Shown piece after piece: positions 1-5,491 of a DNA stretch of 5,491 nt (within the stretch, counting starts at the first letter, position 1; each line of letters starts with the position of its first letter). Origin of the DNA: Kiritimatiellales bacterium (lineage in GTDB: Bacteria > Verrucomicrobiota > Kiritimatiellia > Kiritimatiellales > Tichowtungiaceae); NCBI GenBank assembly GCA_028692515.1, contig JAQUXG010000135.1:1-5491 (forward strand), in the 5' to 3' direction. The translations under genes were made by a program, and so were the position numbers. The notes beneath the pieces are model-generated. The model was not told the DNA's origin, ran no database searches, and saw nothing but the letters and a program-made list of their open reading frames with translations.

Positions 1-45
1 ATGATCAATCATTCCTGCAAGCTGTCGGGCGGTCGGCCTGTTCAT
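1..45 (-). CDS. deoC: Start of a probable deoxyribose-phosphate aldolase (partial, runs off left edge)
   Basis: Only the first 15 codons lie in the window: MNRPTARQLAGMIDH. The pattern of a short leader, then LA..IDH near the N-terminus, is how many DeoC proteins begin; the family continues IDHTLLKP, and the break falls just before that. DeoC is a cytosolic class I aldolase that cleaves 2-deoxyribose-5-phosphate to glyceraldehyde-3-phosphate and acetaldehyde in deoxynucleoside breakdown. The Schiff-base lysine and the barrel are outside the window and cannot be checked. The start is supported by GGAG (53-56, minus strand), 7 bases upstream. It begins four bases after the stop of the upstream folding-factor gene, so the two are probably cotranscribed and perhaps translationally coupled. 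The identity rests on a short peptide and is a good guess, not proof; that a real gene starts here is more certain. Confidence 0.6.
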   Translation of the reverse strand, partial: MNRPTARQLAGMIDH

Positions 46-49
46 GGGA

Positions 50-1702
50 TTACTCCACGGTCTGGTGCGTCAGGTCTTTGAAATGTCCATCTTTCAGGAG
101 AGATTCCTGCCATGCGGCGGCCAGGCGCTGAGCGCGCTGGCGGGAAATCCCGGCAACCAGTTCCGCGCGAACCGCCGGAAGTCCTACGTCGGCATCCGTG
201 GATTTGCGTGAGGAGACATAGGCCAGCAAAACGCCTTCCTGAACCGGAGCCGGAGCGCAGAGTTTGCCCTGTTTAACATTCTTGCATTGCTCGACGATCG
301 TTTCCGCGTACTGGCTTGTCGGCTCGGCGGAGAGATCAAATTCGGGGGTCGTCTGTACCTTCAAGCCAAACGGTTTGACCGCCGTTTTAAAGTCCGCCCC
401 GCCCTCTGTCGCCTTGGCGACCGCTTTCTGGACTTCAACAGCACGCGCCGCCAGCGCCTGGGCAACCGCGCGATCACGGGCGGCATCGGTCACTTCTTTT
501 TCAACGACGTCGAACGTTGGAACGAAGGCGGGATAGCGTTTTTCCAGCGACAGGACATAAACCGTGTCTTTGCCGACGACCGCATCGCTGAAGGAGCTGT
601 AGGTATCGTCTTCCAGCGTGAAGGCGGCCTGCCGGAACGGCGCAGAGGCGTCGATGCCCGCGAGTTCGTCTTTCACGCCGAATGCGGGCAGGGTTTTAAT
701 TTTCAGTCCGGCGGCGGCGGCGGCTCCGGTGAAGTCGGGCCGGGCACCTTCGGCTTTCGGCGTCACAGCCGCTACAAATTCCGAGGCGGCTCCGGCTGCC
801 AGCTTGATGGCTGCAATTTTTTTGAGTTGCGCGGTGATTTCGCTCTCCACCGACTCGAACGGTTTGTATTCAACCGCCGCGTTAATATTGGTGGTCTCAG
901 CGCGGTAGTTTTCTCTGTTGTTATTATAAATCTGCAGGGCGGCTCCCTCGGGAATCACGGCGTTCGCGACAAATCCGCTGACTGGAAATTCGACGTAAGA
1001 AACGCGCACTTTGGCTGGCTGGCGGAAGGCTTCTTTGTTTTCATCAAACAGCGCCTGCGCAACTTCTTTGGAAACGGTGACGGTCTTTTCGATCTGCGCC
1101 CGCGGAACGACGGCATAATCGATCACAAAACGGTCGGTATAGAGGTGATAGGCCTTTTTTAATTCATCGGGCGAAATCAGCGCCGCCTGTGTCGGACGGT
1201 ACATCTGTTTATAAATTGCAATCTGTTCGCGGAAAAGTTCTTCGGCCTGCGGGTCGGTCATTTCGAGCTTTTGCAGAACGGCTTTGTAGATATTGATGTC
1301 GAACGCTCCGTTTTCCGCCCGGAAAAGGGGAAGCGACTGCATCTGCTGCACCACTTCCTTATTCGTTACGGGAACACCTTCGGCCTGCGCTTTACGCAGA
1401 ACCGCCACGCGCCGCCAGGCTTCGGAGCGAAGCGCCGAATTTAACTCGTCGGTCATCGGCACCATTCGGCCGGTGGAAAGAATGTACCAGATATAGGTGT
1501 GGTACTTGGCTCGGCTATATTCCTCCTGCGATACCTTTTTGCCGAACAGTTCTCCCGCTGGTTTCGATTTTTGCTGGCGGTTCGCGGCACGCATCGTGGG
1601 GGTAAAGAACCCGACGAAAGAAACCACGATGACCCCGAGAATGATATACCAGACCACTTTGGACTGAATCAGTTTGTGAAAGCGCGTAATCATCATAGCC
1701 AT
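50..1702 (-). CDS. SurA/PpiD-like membrane-anchored periplasmic folding factor without a clear parvulin domain
   Basis: This 550-residue protein has a short cytoplasmic N-terminus, one hydrophobic anchor (about 17-34, WYIILGVIVVSFVGFF) and a long outside part, the layout of PpiD. A SurA-N/PpiD-like chaperone region follows: a GELFGKKVSQEEYSRA segment (50-65) matching the family's GG..VS..EF pattern, helices to about 195, then a QPAKVRVSYVEF segment (228-239). In PpiD a catalytic parvulin domain follows; I cannot find one here. Instead, residues about 279-390 and 394-500 look like two copies of one module, each with a helix, a DF..A....GLK...P.F stretch and a strand ending before a YP or SS turn. 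The likely role is as a chaperone for exported or outer-membrane proteins; isomerase activity is doubtful. The start at 1702 has only a GGGG upstream, and the ATGs at 1696 and 1693 are alternatives. It has its own promoter and is probably cotranscribed with the gene at 1-45. Confidence 0.8.
   Translation of the reverse strand: MAMMITRFHKLIQSKVVWYIILGVIVVSFVGFFTPTMRAANRQQKSKPAGELFGKKVSQEEYSRAKYHTYIWYILSTGRMVPMTDELNSALRSEAWRRVAVLRKAQAEGVPVTNKEVVQQMQSLPLFRAENGAFDINIYKAVLQKLEMTDPQAEELFREQIAIYKQMYRPTQAALISPDELKKAYHLYTDRFVIDYAVVPRAQIEKTVTVSKEVAQALFDENKEAFRQPAKVRVSYVEFPVSGFVANAVIPEGAALQIYNNNRENYRAETTNINAAVEYKPFESVESEITAQLKKIAAIKLAAGAASEFVAAVTPKAEGARPDFTGAAAAAGLKIKTLPAFGVKDELAGIDASAPFRQAAFTLEDDTYSSFSDAVVGKDTVYVLSLEKRYPAFVPTFDVVEKEVTDAARDRAVAQALAARAVEVQKAVAKATEGGADFKTAVKPFGLKVQTTPEFDLSAEPTSQYAETIVEQCKNVKQGKLCAPAPVQEGVLLAYVSSRKSTDADVGLPAVRAELVAGISRQRAQRLAAAWQESLLKDGHFKDLTHQTVE
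53..56 (-). promoter_or_regulatory. Ribosome binding site of the left-edge gene, inside the upstream gene's last codons
   Basis: On the minus strand the folding-factor gene ends GTG GAG TAA, and the GGAG formed by its last two sense codons sits 7 bases before the next ATG. Ribosomes finishing the upstream gene would uncover or reuse this site, which suggests coupled translation. The site also decides the start of the 1-45 gene. Confidence 0.6.
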
Positions 1703-1741
1703 AGCAGGACCCCATTGGTTTTACACTAAAAACAGAGGCAC

Positions 1742-1770
1742 AGCATAGCCGCGCCCCTCGGGATGGTCAA
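1742..1770 (-). promoter_or_regulatory. Sigma70-type promoter for the SurA/PpiD-like gene
   Basis: On the minus strand, TTGACC (1765-1770) matches the -35 consensus at 5 of 6 positions. TATGCT (1742-1747) matches the -10 consensus at 4 of 6, and the spacer is exactly 17 bases. Transcription would begin near 1735, giving a leader of about 33 bases. It lies in the 84-base gap between the methyltransferase stop and the folding-factor start, so the folding-factor gene can be expressed independently. This is consensus matching only. Confidence 0.6.
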
Positions 1771-1772
1771 CG

Positions 1773-1797
1773 GGAAAGCCGAGAACTCAGGCTTTCC
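1773..1797 (-). terminator. Hairpin over the methyltransferase stop codon, possible terminator
   Basis: GGAAAGCC (1773-1780) and GGCTTTCC (1790-1797) are perfect 8-base inverted arms around a 9-base loop that contains the TGA stop of the methyltransferase gene (1787-1789). No run of T follows on the minus strand, so a standard intrinsic terminator is not shown. It may be a weak terminator or a 3' end stabiliser. It ends three bases before the -35 box of the next promoter. Confidence 0.4.
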
Positions 1798-3037
1798 GCA
1801 GGCGGGCGGTGAACATTCCGTCGCCGGGCCCTTCCCACGGCCAGATTTGCAGCGTCCCGTTCGTCTGCTCGCCGGTCAGCGGATGGATAAACGGCTCCGG
1901 TGAAAATTCCGGATGTGCGGAAAGAAAACGCGCCAGAACTTCCGTTGTTTCTTCACGGGTAAACGTGCAGACCGCATAAATCAGCACCCCGCCGGACTTC
2001 ACGCAGTGCGCGGCGTTATTGAGCATCTTAACTTGCAGGTTGCGTTTTTGCGCCGGATCACCGGCCTCTGCGCGCCAGCGGGCATCGGGGTTGCGGCTCC
2101 AGGTTCCCCATCCGGAACAGGGCGCATCGACCAGCACGCCGTCCCACTCTTTTGTGAACGGCTTCTCTTTGGCCAAATCGTGAAGTTGCAACCGAACATT
2201 AGGAATTCCTCCGGCATGGGCGCGTTTCTTACACTCGTGCAACGCCTCGGGCCGGATGTCGGTCGCAAAAATCTTTCCTTCCGGCCCGATCAGGTCGGCC
2301 ATCTGCACGGTTTTACCGCCCGCGCCGGCGCAGGCATCCCACCAGTCGGAGCCGGGTTCCGGCGCAGCAATCATCGCGACGGCCTGCGAAGCGACATCCT
2401 GAACCTCGAACTGCCCGCCGTGACCCAGCTTCTGGAGCGACGTTCCGCCTTCGATGGAAACGATGCTCGAAACGCGGGCGTGCTCATTAAAAGGTATATT
2501 GGCTTCCGTCAGCGTCTGTTTAAAGGCCTCGTCGCGCAGACGCAGCCAGGTCGGCGGACGCATTTGAAGTGTTTCGTAAAAAAGATCCTCGCCGCCCGCC
2601 GGGAAATCGACCGCGTTTCCAAACATTGGAAAAACGAGGTTGGATTTTTCCAAACCTTGGAAATCGGGGAACCATCCGGCTAGAGCGGCGCGTTTTTCGT
2701 CGAGGGTTTTTCCGCCGAGCGGCGTCCAGTCCGGCTTCGCGGCGGCCTGCAGGGCGACGTGCAGATCTTCCCGGTCGAGCAGCCAGCTCAGCGCGGCGGC
2801 TTCGACCGGCTTCAGGTTGAGCGGACGGGTCCAGCCGAGCCAGCGAAAAGTCGAAAAGAAACATTCGGAGAGAAAGCGGCGGTCGCGCGAGCCGAGTTCG
2901 CGGCGGTTTTTGAAGAAGCGCAGCAGGACGCGGTCGGCCGGATGGCGATGCTCCAGCACGTGCGGCGTCATCGTTTCAAGGACTTCGACCGCCAGACGGG
3001 TTTGCTGGTTAATGATTTTTTCGTTTAGCGTTTTCAT
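1787..3037 (-). CDS. rsmB: RsmB/NOP-family rRNA (cytosine-5) methyltransferase
   Basis: The 416-residue protein, close to RsmB length (about 430), should transfer a methyl group from S-adenosylmethionine to C5 of a cytosine in rRNA; in E. coli RsmB the target is 16S C967. Residues 1-100 look like the NusB-like helical domain (LGSRDRRFLSE at 48-58). The Rossmann domain carries motif I DACAGAGGKT (234-243), an acidic motif II (D260), motif IV DAPCSGWGTW (304-313, Cys307) and motif VI YAVCTF (354-359, Cys357). The two conserved cysteines mark the RNA m5C methyltransferase mechanism. The start at 3037 is preferred over an in-frame ATG at 3142: it has GAGGA five bases upstream, family similarity begins there, and the longer version would nearly reach the divergent gene. 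Residues about 126-140, just before the RPPTWLRLR segment, are encoded by a palindrome doublet and may be an insertion. The exact target base is inferred; another NOP paralogue is possible. Confidence 0.88.
   Translation of the reverse strand: MKTLNEKIINQQTRLAVEVLETMTPHVLEHRHPADRVLLRFFKNRRELGSRDRRFLSECFFSTFRWLGWTRPLNLKPVEAAALSWLLDREDLHVALQAAAKPDWTPLGGKTLDEKRAALAGWFPDFQGLEKSNLVFPMFGNAVDFPAGGEDLFYETLQMRPPTWLRLRDEAFKQTLTEANIPFNEHARVSSIVSIEGGTSLQKLGHGGQFEVQDVASQAVAMIAAPEPGSDWWDACAGAGGKTVQMADLIGPEGKIFATDIRPEALHECKKRAHAGGIPNVRLQLHDLAKEKPFTKEWDGVLVDAPCSGWGTWSRNPDARWRAEAGDPAQKRNLQVKMLNNAAHCVKSGGVLIYAVCTFTREETTEVLARFLSAHPEFSPEPFIHPLTGEQTNGTLQIWPWEGPGDGMFTARLRKA
2616..2632 (+). repeat. Palindromic repeat TTTCCAAACNTTGGAAA, copy 1 (N = A)
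   Basis: The 7-base arms TTTCCAA and TTGGAAA surround the centre ACA. It lies inside the methyltransferase gene, antisense to it, and is read there as part of VFPMFGN. It differs from copies 2 and 3 only at the tenth base. Copy 2 starts 31 bases further on, so the two units are in different reading frames. Confidence 0.75.
2647..2663 (+). repeat. Palindromic repeat TTTCCAAACNTTGGAAA, copy 2 (N = C)
   Basis: It has the same arms as copy 1 with centre ACC, and a 14-base linker (2633-2646) separates them. In the methyltransferase it is read as FQGLE, different residues from copy 1. Together the two copies and linker span 48 bases, from the third base of codon 125 to the second base of codon 141, a length that preserves the frame. 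Confidence 0.75.
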
Positions 3038-3147
3038 GGAATTCCTCAAAGATTTTTGTTTTTTTGTTCTGAAAGTTGGACATAATCCCGCCCCAACCCG
3101 TGCGGACTTACTAGAGTGCAGGTAAAGGCAGACGAAAGGCAACTGTT
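3038..3147. promoter_or_regulatory. Divergent intergenic region with likely promoters for both blocks
   Basis: This is the only divergent gap in the window and is locally AT-rich (a T-rich run at about 3052-3068), so it should hold promoters for both blocks. For the plus strand, CATAAT (3081-3086) matches the -10 consensus at 5 of 6 positions, but the best -35 upstream (TTGTTT, 3056-3061) is weak and 19 bases away. For the minus strand I find only poor candidates, such as TCTAGT or GATTAT. The leader of the methyltransferase mRNA would be A-rich. No riboswitch or operator is recognisable. Confidence 0.4.
3043..3047 (-). promoter_or_regulatory. Ribosome binding site deciding the methyltransferase start
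   Basis: GAGGA on the minus strand lies five bases before the ATG at 3037. No comparable site precedes the in-frame ATG at 3142, so the shorter 416-residue protein is the better call. Confidence 0.7.
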
Positions 3148-4308
3148 ATGGCAAAAGAACTCGGATTCGTAATGATCACCCCCTATTCGCTGCGCAAGTC
3201 GCGCACCGGCGGGATTATCGGCCGGTTCAGCCGTATCGAAGGGCTTGAGTTTGTTGCCTCGCGCATGTTTGGTCCGAGTCAGGAGCTGGTTAATCGCTTT
3301 GCCGATCAGTTGCGCACCATGCCGGATATTGCGCCGGAACGTCGCGATTTGCTCGCCGATTACGTGCTGCGTGCTTTCGGGCCGGAAACCGACACCGGCC
3401 GCCCGCACCGCGTAATGATGCTGTTCTTCGAGGGTGAAAATGCCATTAAAAAAATCTACGATGCCGCCGGCGAATTGAATGATGCACAGGAATCGGCTGA
3501 TACCGTACGCGGAACCTACGGCGACTGCGTCCGGGATCTCTCCGGAAATATCATCTATTTTGAACCGGCCGTTTTGATTGCACCGACCGCTTCCGCCGCC
3601 AAACAGATTCTCTCGCTCTGGATGGAATATGCCGAAACCAACGGCGGGCTCATTAAGAATGCCCTCAGCCTGCCGGATGCCGATGTACAGCGCACGCTCG
3701 TGATCATCAAGCCGGACAACTTCCGCTTTCCCAGCTCGCGCCCGGGCAACATCATCGACATCTTTGCCCGTTCCGGCCTGCGGATCATCGGCGCACAGGT
3801 TCATCGCATAAGCATGGCCGAAGCCAAAGAATTCTACGGCCCGGTTCGGGCCGTCCTGCGCGAAAAACTGGCAGGCCGCACCACCGAAAAGGCCTGCGCC
3901 GCACTCGAAAAAGAATTCGGCTTCCCGATGCCCGCCGATGTGAAAGAAGCCGTTCATTCAACCCTCGGCCCGTATTATGGCGACCACCAGTTTTTCGAAA
4001 TCATGCAGTTCATGACCGGACTCTGGATGCCGGATGTGCCGGAATCCGAACTGGATGCCGCCGGCAAAGTCCGCTGCCTTGTTCTCATCTATGCAGGAAC
4101 GGATGCGGTGAATAAAATCCGCACCATTCTCGGCCCGACCGACCCGAGCAAGGCGCAGCCCGGGTCTGTGCGCAAAGAATACGGCAGCGACATTATGGTC
4201 AACGCCGCGCACGCCTCCGACTCGCCGGAAAGCTGCAAACGCGAAATGGGTATCATCAAACCCGAACGCAACCTTTTGAAACAGTGGTTCGACCAATATT
4301 ACGCCTGA
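3148..4308 (+). CDS. ndk: Two-domain nucleoside-diphosphate kinase-like protein, first domain degenerate
   Basis: The 386-residue protein contains two NDK-like halves; usual bacterial NDK is about 140-150 residues. NDK moves the gamma phosphate from ATP to NDPs through a phosphohistidine. The second half (about 180-372) has the residues for this: IKPD (187-190, Lys188), R325 in IRTILGPT, R342 in VRKEYG and NAAHASDSPES (352-362) with catalytic His355. The usual HGSDS reads HASDS. The first half (about 5-165) aligns by eye (FVMITPYSLR with LVIIKPDNFR; VMMLFFEGENAIKKI with LVLIYAGTDAVNKI), but the KPD lysine is Thr11 and no HGSDS exists at GNIIYFEPAVLIAP (133-146). It is probably structural or regulatory. 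The second half also carries an insert of about 40 residues after EFYGPV (228-233). The ribosome site is modest (GAAAGG, 8 bases upstream). It lies divergent from the methyltransferase gene and 17 bases before the aminotransferase gene, probably in one operon. Confidence 0.82.
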   Translation: MAKELGFVMITPYSLRKSRTGGIIGRFSRIEGLEFVASRMFGPSQELVNRFADQLRTMPDIAPERRDLLADYVLRAFGPETDTGRPHRVMMLFFEGENAIKKIYDAAGELNDAQESADTVRGTYGDCVRDLSGNIIYFEPAVLIAPTASAAKQILSLWMEYAETNGGLIKNALSLPDADVQRTLVIIKPDNFRFPSSRPGNIIDIFARSGLRIIGAQVHRISMAEAKEFYGPVRAVLREKLAGRTTEKACAALEKEFGFPMPADVKEAVHSTLGPYYGDHQFFEIMQFMTGLWMPDVPESELDAAGKVRCLVLIYAGTDAVNKIRTILGPTDPSKAQPGSVRKEYGSDIMVNAAHASDSPESCKREMGIIKPERNLLKQWFDQYYA

Positions 4309-4314
4309 TTTAAT

Positions 4315-4318
4315 GGAG
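4315..4318 (+). promoter_or_regulatory. Ribosome binding site of the aminotransferase gene
   Basis: GGAG lies 7 bases before the ATG at 4326, in the 17-base gap after the NDK-like stop codon. The gap has no room for a separate promoter or terminator, which supports cotranscription. Confidence 0.7.
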
Positions 4319-4325
4319 ACTCATT

Positions 4326-5491
4326 ATGTGGAATGGAATTCAAGCTGCACCGGAAGACGCCATCCTCGGACTGACCGAGGCATTCAAAAAAGACACCCGC
4401 TTCGCCAAAGTGAACCTCGGCGTCGGCGTGTACAAAGATGACGATGGCCACACGCCGATTCTCGACTCCGTGAAAGCGGCCGAGAAAAAGATTTTTGAAA
4501 CGCAGAACACCAAGTCGTACATGCCGATCGCCGGCGAAGCGGCCTATGGTGAAGAAGTTCAGAAAATGATCTTCGGCTCGCTCTGTGATCGCGCACAGAC
4601 GGTGCATACGCCCGGCGGAACCGGCGCCCTGCGCGTCGCCGCCGAACTGCTCCGCCAGTTCAGCAGCAAAACCATCTGGGTCAGCAATCCAACCTGGGCG
4701 AACCACAACAACATTTTTGAAGCGGCCGGACTGACCGTGAAAAGCTACCCCTACTACGACGCAAAAACCAAAGACCTCGACAGCTCCGGCTTCTTCGCCG
4801 CGCTCGAAAAAATTCCGGCCGGCGACTGCGTTCTGTTGCACGCCTGCTGCCATAACCCGAGCGGTGTCGATATTTCCGCTGAACAGTGGAAACAGGTGGC
4901 CGCCATCGCGCAGAAAAACGGATGGTCCGCACTCGTCGACTTTGCCTATCAGGGTTTCGGCATCGGCCTTGAAGCCGACCGTATCGGCGTTGAAGAAATG
5001 CTGAAATCCGGTATCGACTTTTTCGTCGCCAGCTCCTTCTCCAAAAACTTCGGCCTCTACCGCGAACGCACCGGCGCGCTGACCGCCATCGCCGCGACAC
5101 CGGCCGATGCCGAAACCGCCATGAGCCACATGAAGGCCACGGCGCGCGTGCTCTATTCCAACCCGCCCGCGCACGGCGGCATGATCGTCACCACGATCCT
5201 GAAAGACGCCGAACTTTCCAAACTTTGGAAAAGTGAACTCGACGGCATGCGCGAACACATTGCGCAGGCCCGCGCCGCGCTCGCCGAAGGGCTCACCGCC
5301 CGCGGGGTGCCGATGGACTGCTCGTTCATGACCAGGCAGAAAGGAATGTTCTCCTTCAGCGGCCTCACCAAAGATCAGGTTGAGTTCCTGAAGAAAGAAA
5401 AAGCCATCTACATCGTCGGCTCCGGCCGCATCAACGTTGCCGGCCTCACGCACGGCAATCTCGGCTTCGTCTGCGACGCCGTCGCCGAAGC
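4326..5491 (+). CDS. Class I aspartate/aromatic amino acid aminotransferase (partial, runs off right edge)
   Basis: The frame is open for 388 codons to the window end; AspC and TyrB are about 396-397 residues, so only a few C-terminal residues are missing. It is a cytosolic PLP enzyme that moves an amino group between aspartate or aromatic amino acids and 2-oxo acids such as 2-oxoglutarate. The start MWNGIQAAPEDAILGL and NLGVGVYKDD (30-39) match the family. Active-site residues by comparison with aspartate aminotransferase: W124 (NPTWANHN), N176 in HNPSG, D205 and Y208 in VDFAYQGFG, the PLP lysine K240 in SSFSKNFGLY, R248 for the phosphate, R274 before YSNPPAHG for the substrate side-chain carboxylate, and R368 in GRINVAGL for the alpha-carboxylate. 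Nothing catalytic is lost. AspC and TyrB types cannot be separated from sequence alone, so no symbol is given. The palindrome repeat lies at codons 297-302. Confidence 0.9.
   Translation, partial: MWNGIQAAPEDAILGLTEAFKKDTRFAKVNLGVGVYKDDDGHTPILDSVKAAEKKIFETQNTKSYMPIAGEAAYGEEVQKMIFGSLCDRAQTVHTPGGTGALRVAAELLRQFSSKTIWVSNPTWANHNNIFEAAGLTVKSYPYYDAKTKDLDSSGFFAALEKIPAGDCVLLHACCHNPSGVDISAEQWKQVAAIAQKNGWSALVDFAYQGFGIGLEADRIGVEEMLKSGIDFFVASSFSKNFGLYRERTGALTAIAATPADAETAMSHMKATARVLYSNPPAHGGMIVTTILKDAELSKLWKSELDGMREHIAQARAALAEGLTARGVPMDCSFMTRQKGMFSFSGLTKDQVEFLKKEKAIYIVGSGRINVAGLTHGNLGFVCDAVAE
5215..5231 (+). repeat. Palindromic repeat TTTCCAAACNTTGGAAA, copy 3 (N = T)
   Basis: The centre here is ACT, so the arms can extend to 8 bases (TTTCCAAA, C, TTTGGAAA). 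It lies inside the aminotransferase gene, sense to it, within codons 297-302 (LSKLWK). The tryptophan falls where related aminotransferases often have one, so this copy may be constrained by protein as well as DNA, unlike the doublet in the methyltransferase gene. Confidence 0.6.

Noticed and set aside
514..535. Possible fourth palindrome copy around CAACGACGTCGAACGTTGGAAC
   Set aside because: It shares only TTGG and a few T's with the repeat; the TTTCCAA arm is missing, so it is not counted.
709..725. GGC-rich run resembling a trinucleotide repeat
   Set aside because: It encodes a short alanine stretch (about residues 327-331) in the folding-factor gene; common low-complexity coding sequence in GC-rich genomes.
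287..1162. Open frame of 291 codons on the plus strand
   Set aside because: It is opposite the SurA/PpiD-like gene. Its composition is F, G and R-rich, with no recognisable domain.
1913..2683. Open frame of 256 codons on the plus strand
   Set aside because: It is antisense to the methyltransferase gene, which carries clear catalytic motifs on the other strand.
3038..3045. Short palindrome GGAATTCC between ribosome site and start
   Set aside because: An 8-base palindrome at a single site is expected by chance, and it does not resemble the 17-base repeat.
3038..3142. N-terminal extension of the methyltransferase to the ATG at 3142
   Set aside because: The added 35 residues look like translated intergenic sequence, have no ribosome site, and would cover the divergent promoter region; the ATG at 3037 has GAGGA at proper spacing.
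3046..3957. Open frame of 303 codons on the minus strand
   Set aside because: It is opposite the NDK-like gene and has no ribosome site or family pattern; it is an antisense shadow.
4299..5453. Long open frame on the minus strand (384 codons)
   Set aside because: It lies wholly opposite the aminotransferase gene, which has every active-site motif. The translation is rich in G, F, A and R with no recognisable family, as expected for an antisense shadow of GC-rich coding sequence.

Overview
The window is ordinary-looking bacterial chromosome. It is moderately GC-rich by eye and tightly packed, with no RNA gene, transposase, phage gene or CRISPR array visible. It holds five protein genes: a left block on the minus strand and a right block on the plus strand, diverging from a 110-base intergenic region at 3038-3147. 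I cannot place the organism from one marker. The gene set (a parvulin-less SurA/PpiD-like protein, an unusual two-domain NDK, a short palindrome repeated inside genes) makes me lean towards the PVC group, perhaps Kiritimatiellota, but this is a low-confidence inference.

Minus-strand block, in transcription order. The first gene is an RsmB/NOP-type rRNA cytosine-5 methyltransferase (1787-3037). A hairpin lies over its stop codon. Next comes a good sigma70-type promoter (1742-1770) that drives a membrane-anchored SurA/PpiD-like periplasmic folding factor (50-1702). Four bases after that gene's stop, the first 15 codons of another gene begin and run off the left edge (1-45). Their sequence fits the start of deoxyribose-phosphate aldolase (DeoC).

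Plus-strand block. A two-domain nucleoside-diphosphate kinase-like protein (3148-4308) has an apparently dead first domain and a catalytic second domain. It is followed after 17 bases by a class I aspartate/aromatic amino acid aminotransferase (4326 to the right edge, probably lacking only the last few residues). The two genes look like one operon. I see no shared pathway that explains the whole window; it reads as housekeeping genes for rRNA modification, envelope protein folding, nucleotide and deoxynucleoside metabolism, and amino acid metabolism.

The least expected signal is a 17-base palindromic motif, TTTCCAAACNTTGGAAA. It occurs three times with 16 of 17 positions identical, always inside coding sequence and always in the same orientation on the chromosome. 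Two copies form a 48-base (16-codon) doublet within the methyltransferase gene, where they are read in different frames. The third lies in the aminotransferase gene. This resembles a dispersed palindromic element that tolerates or invades coding sequence, comparable in principle to the Rickettsia palindromic elements.
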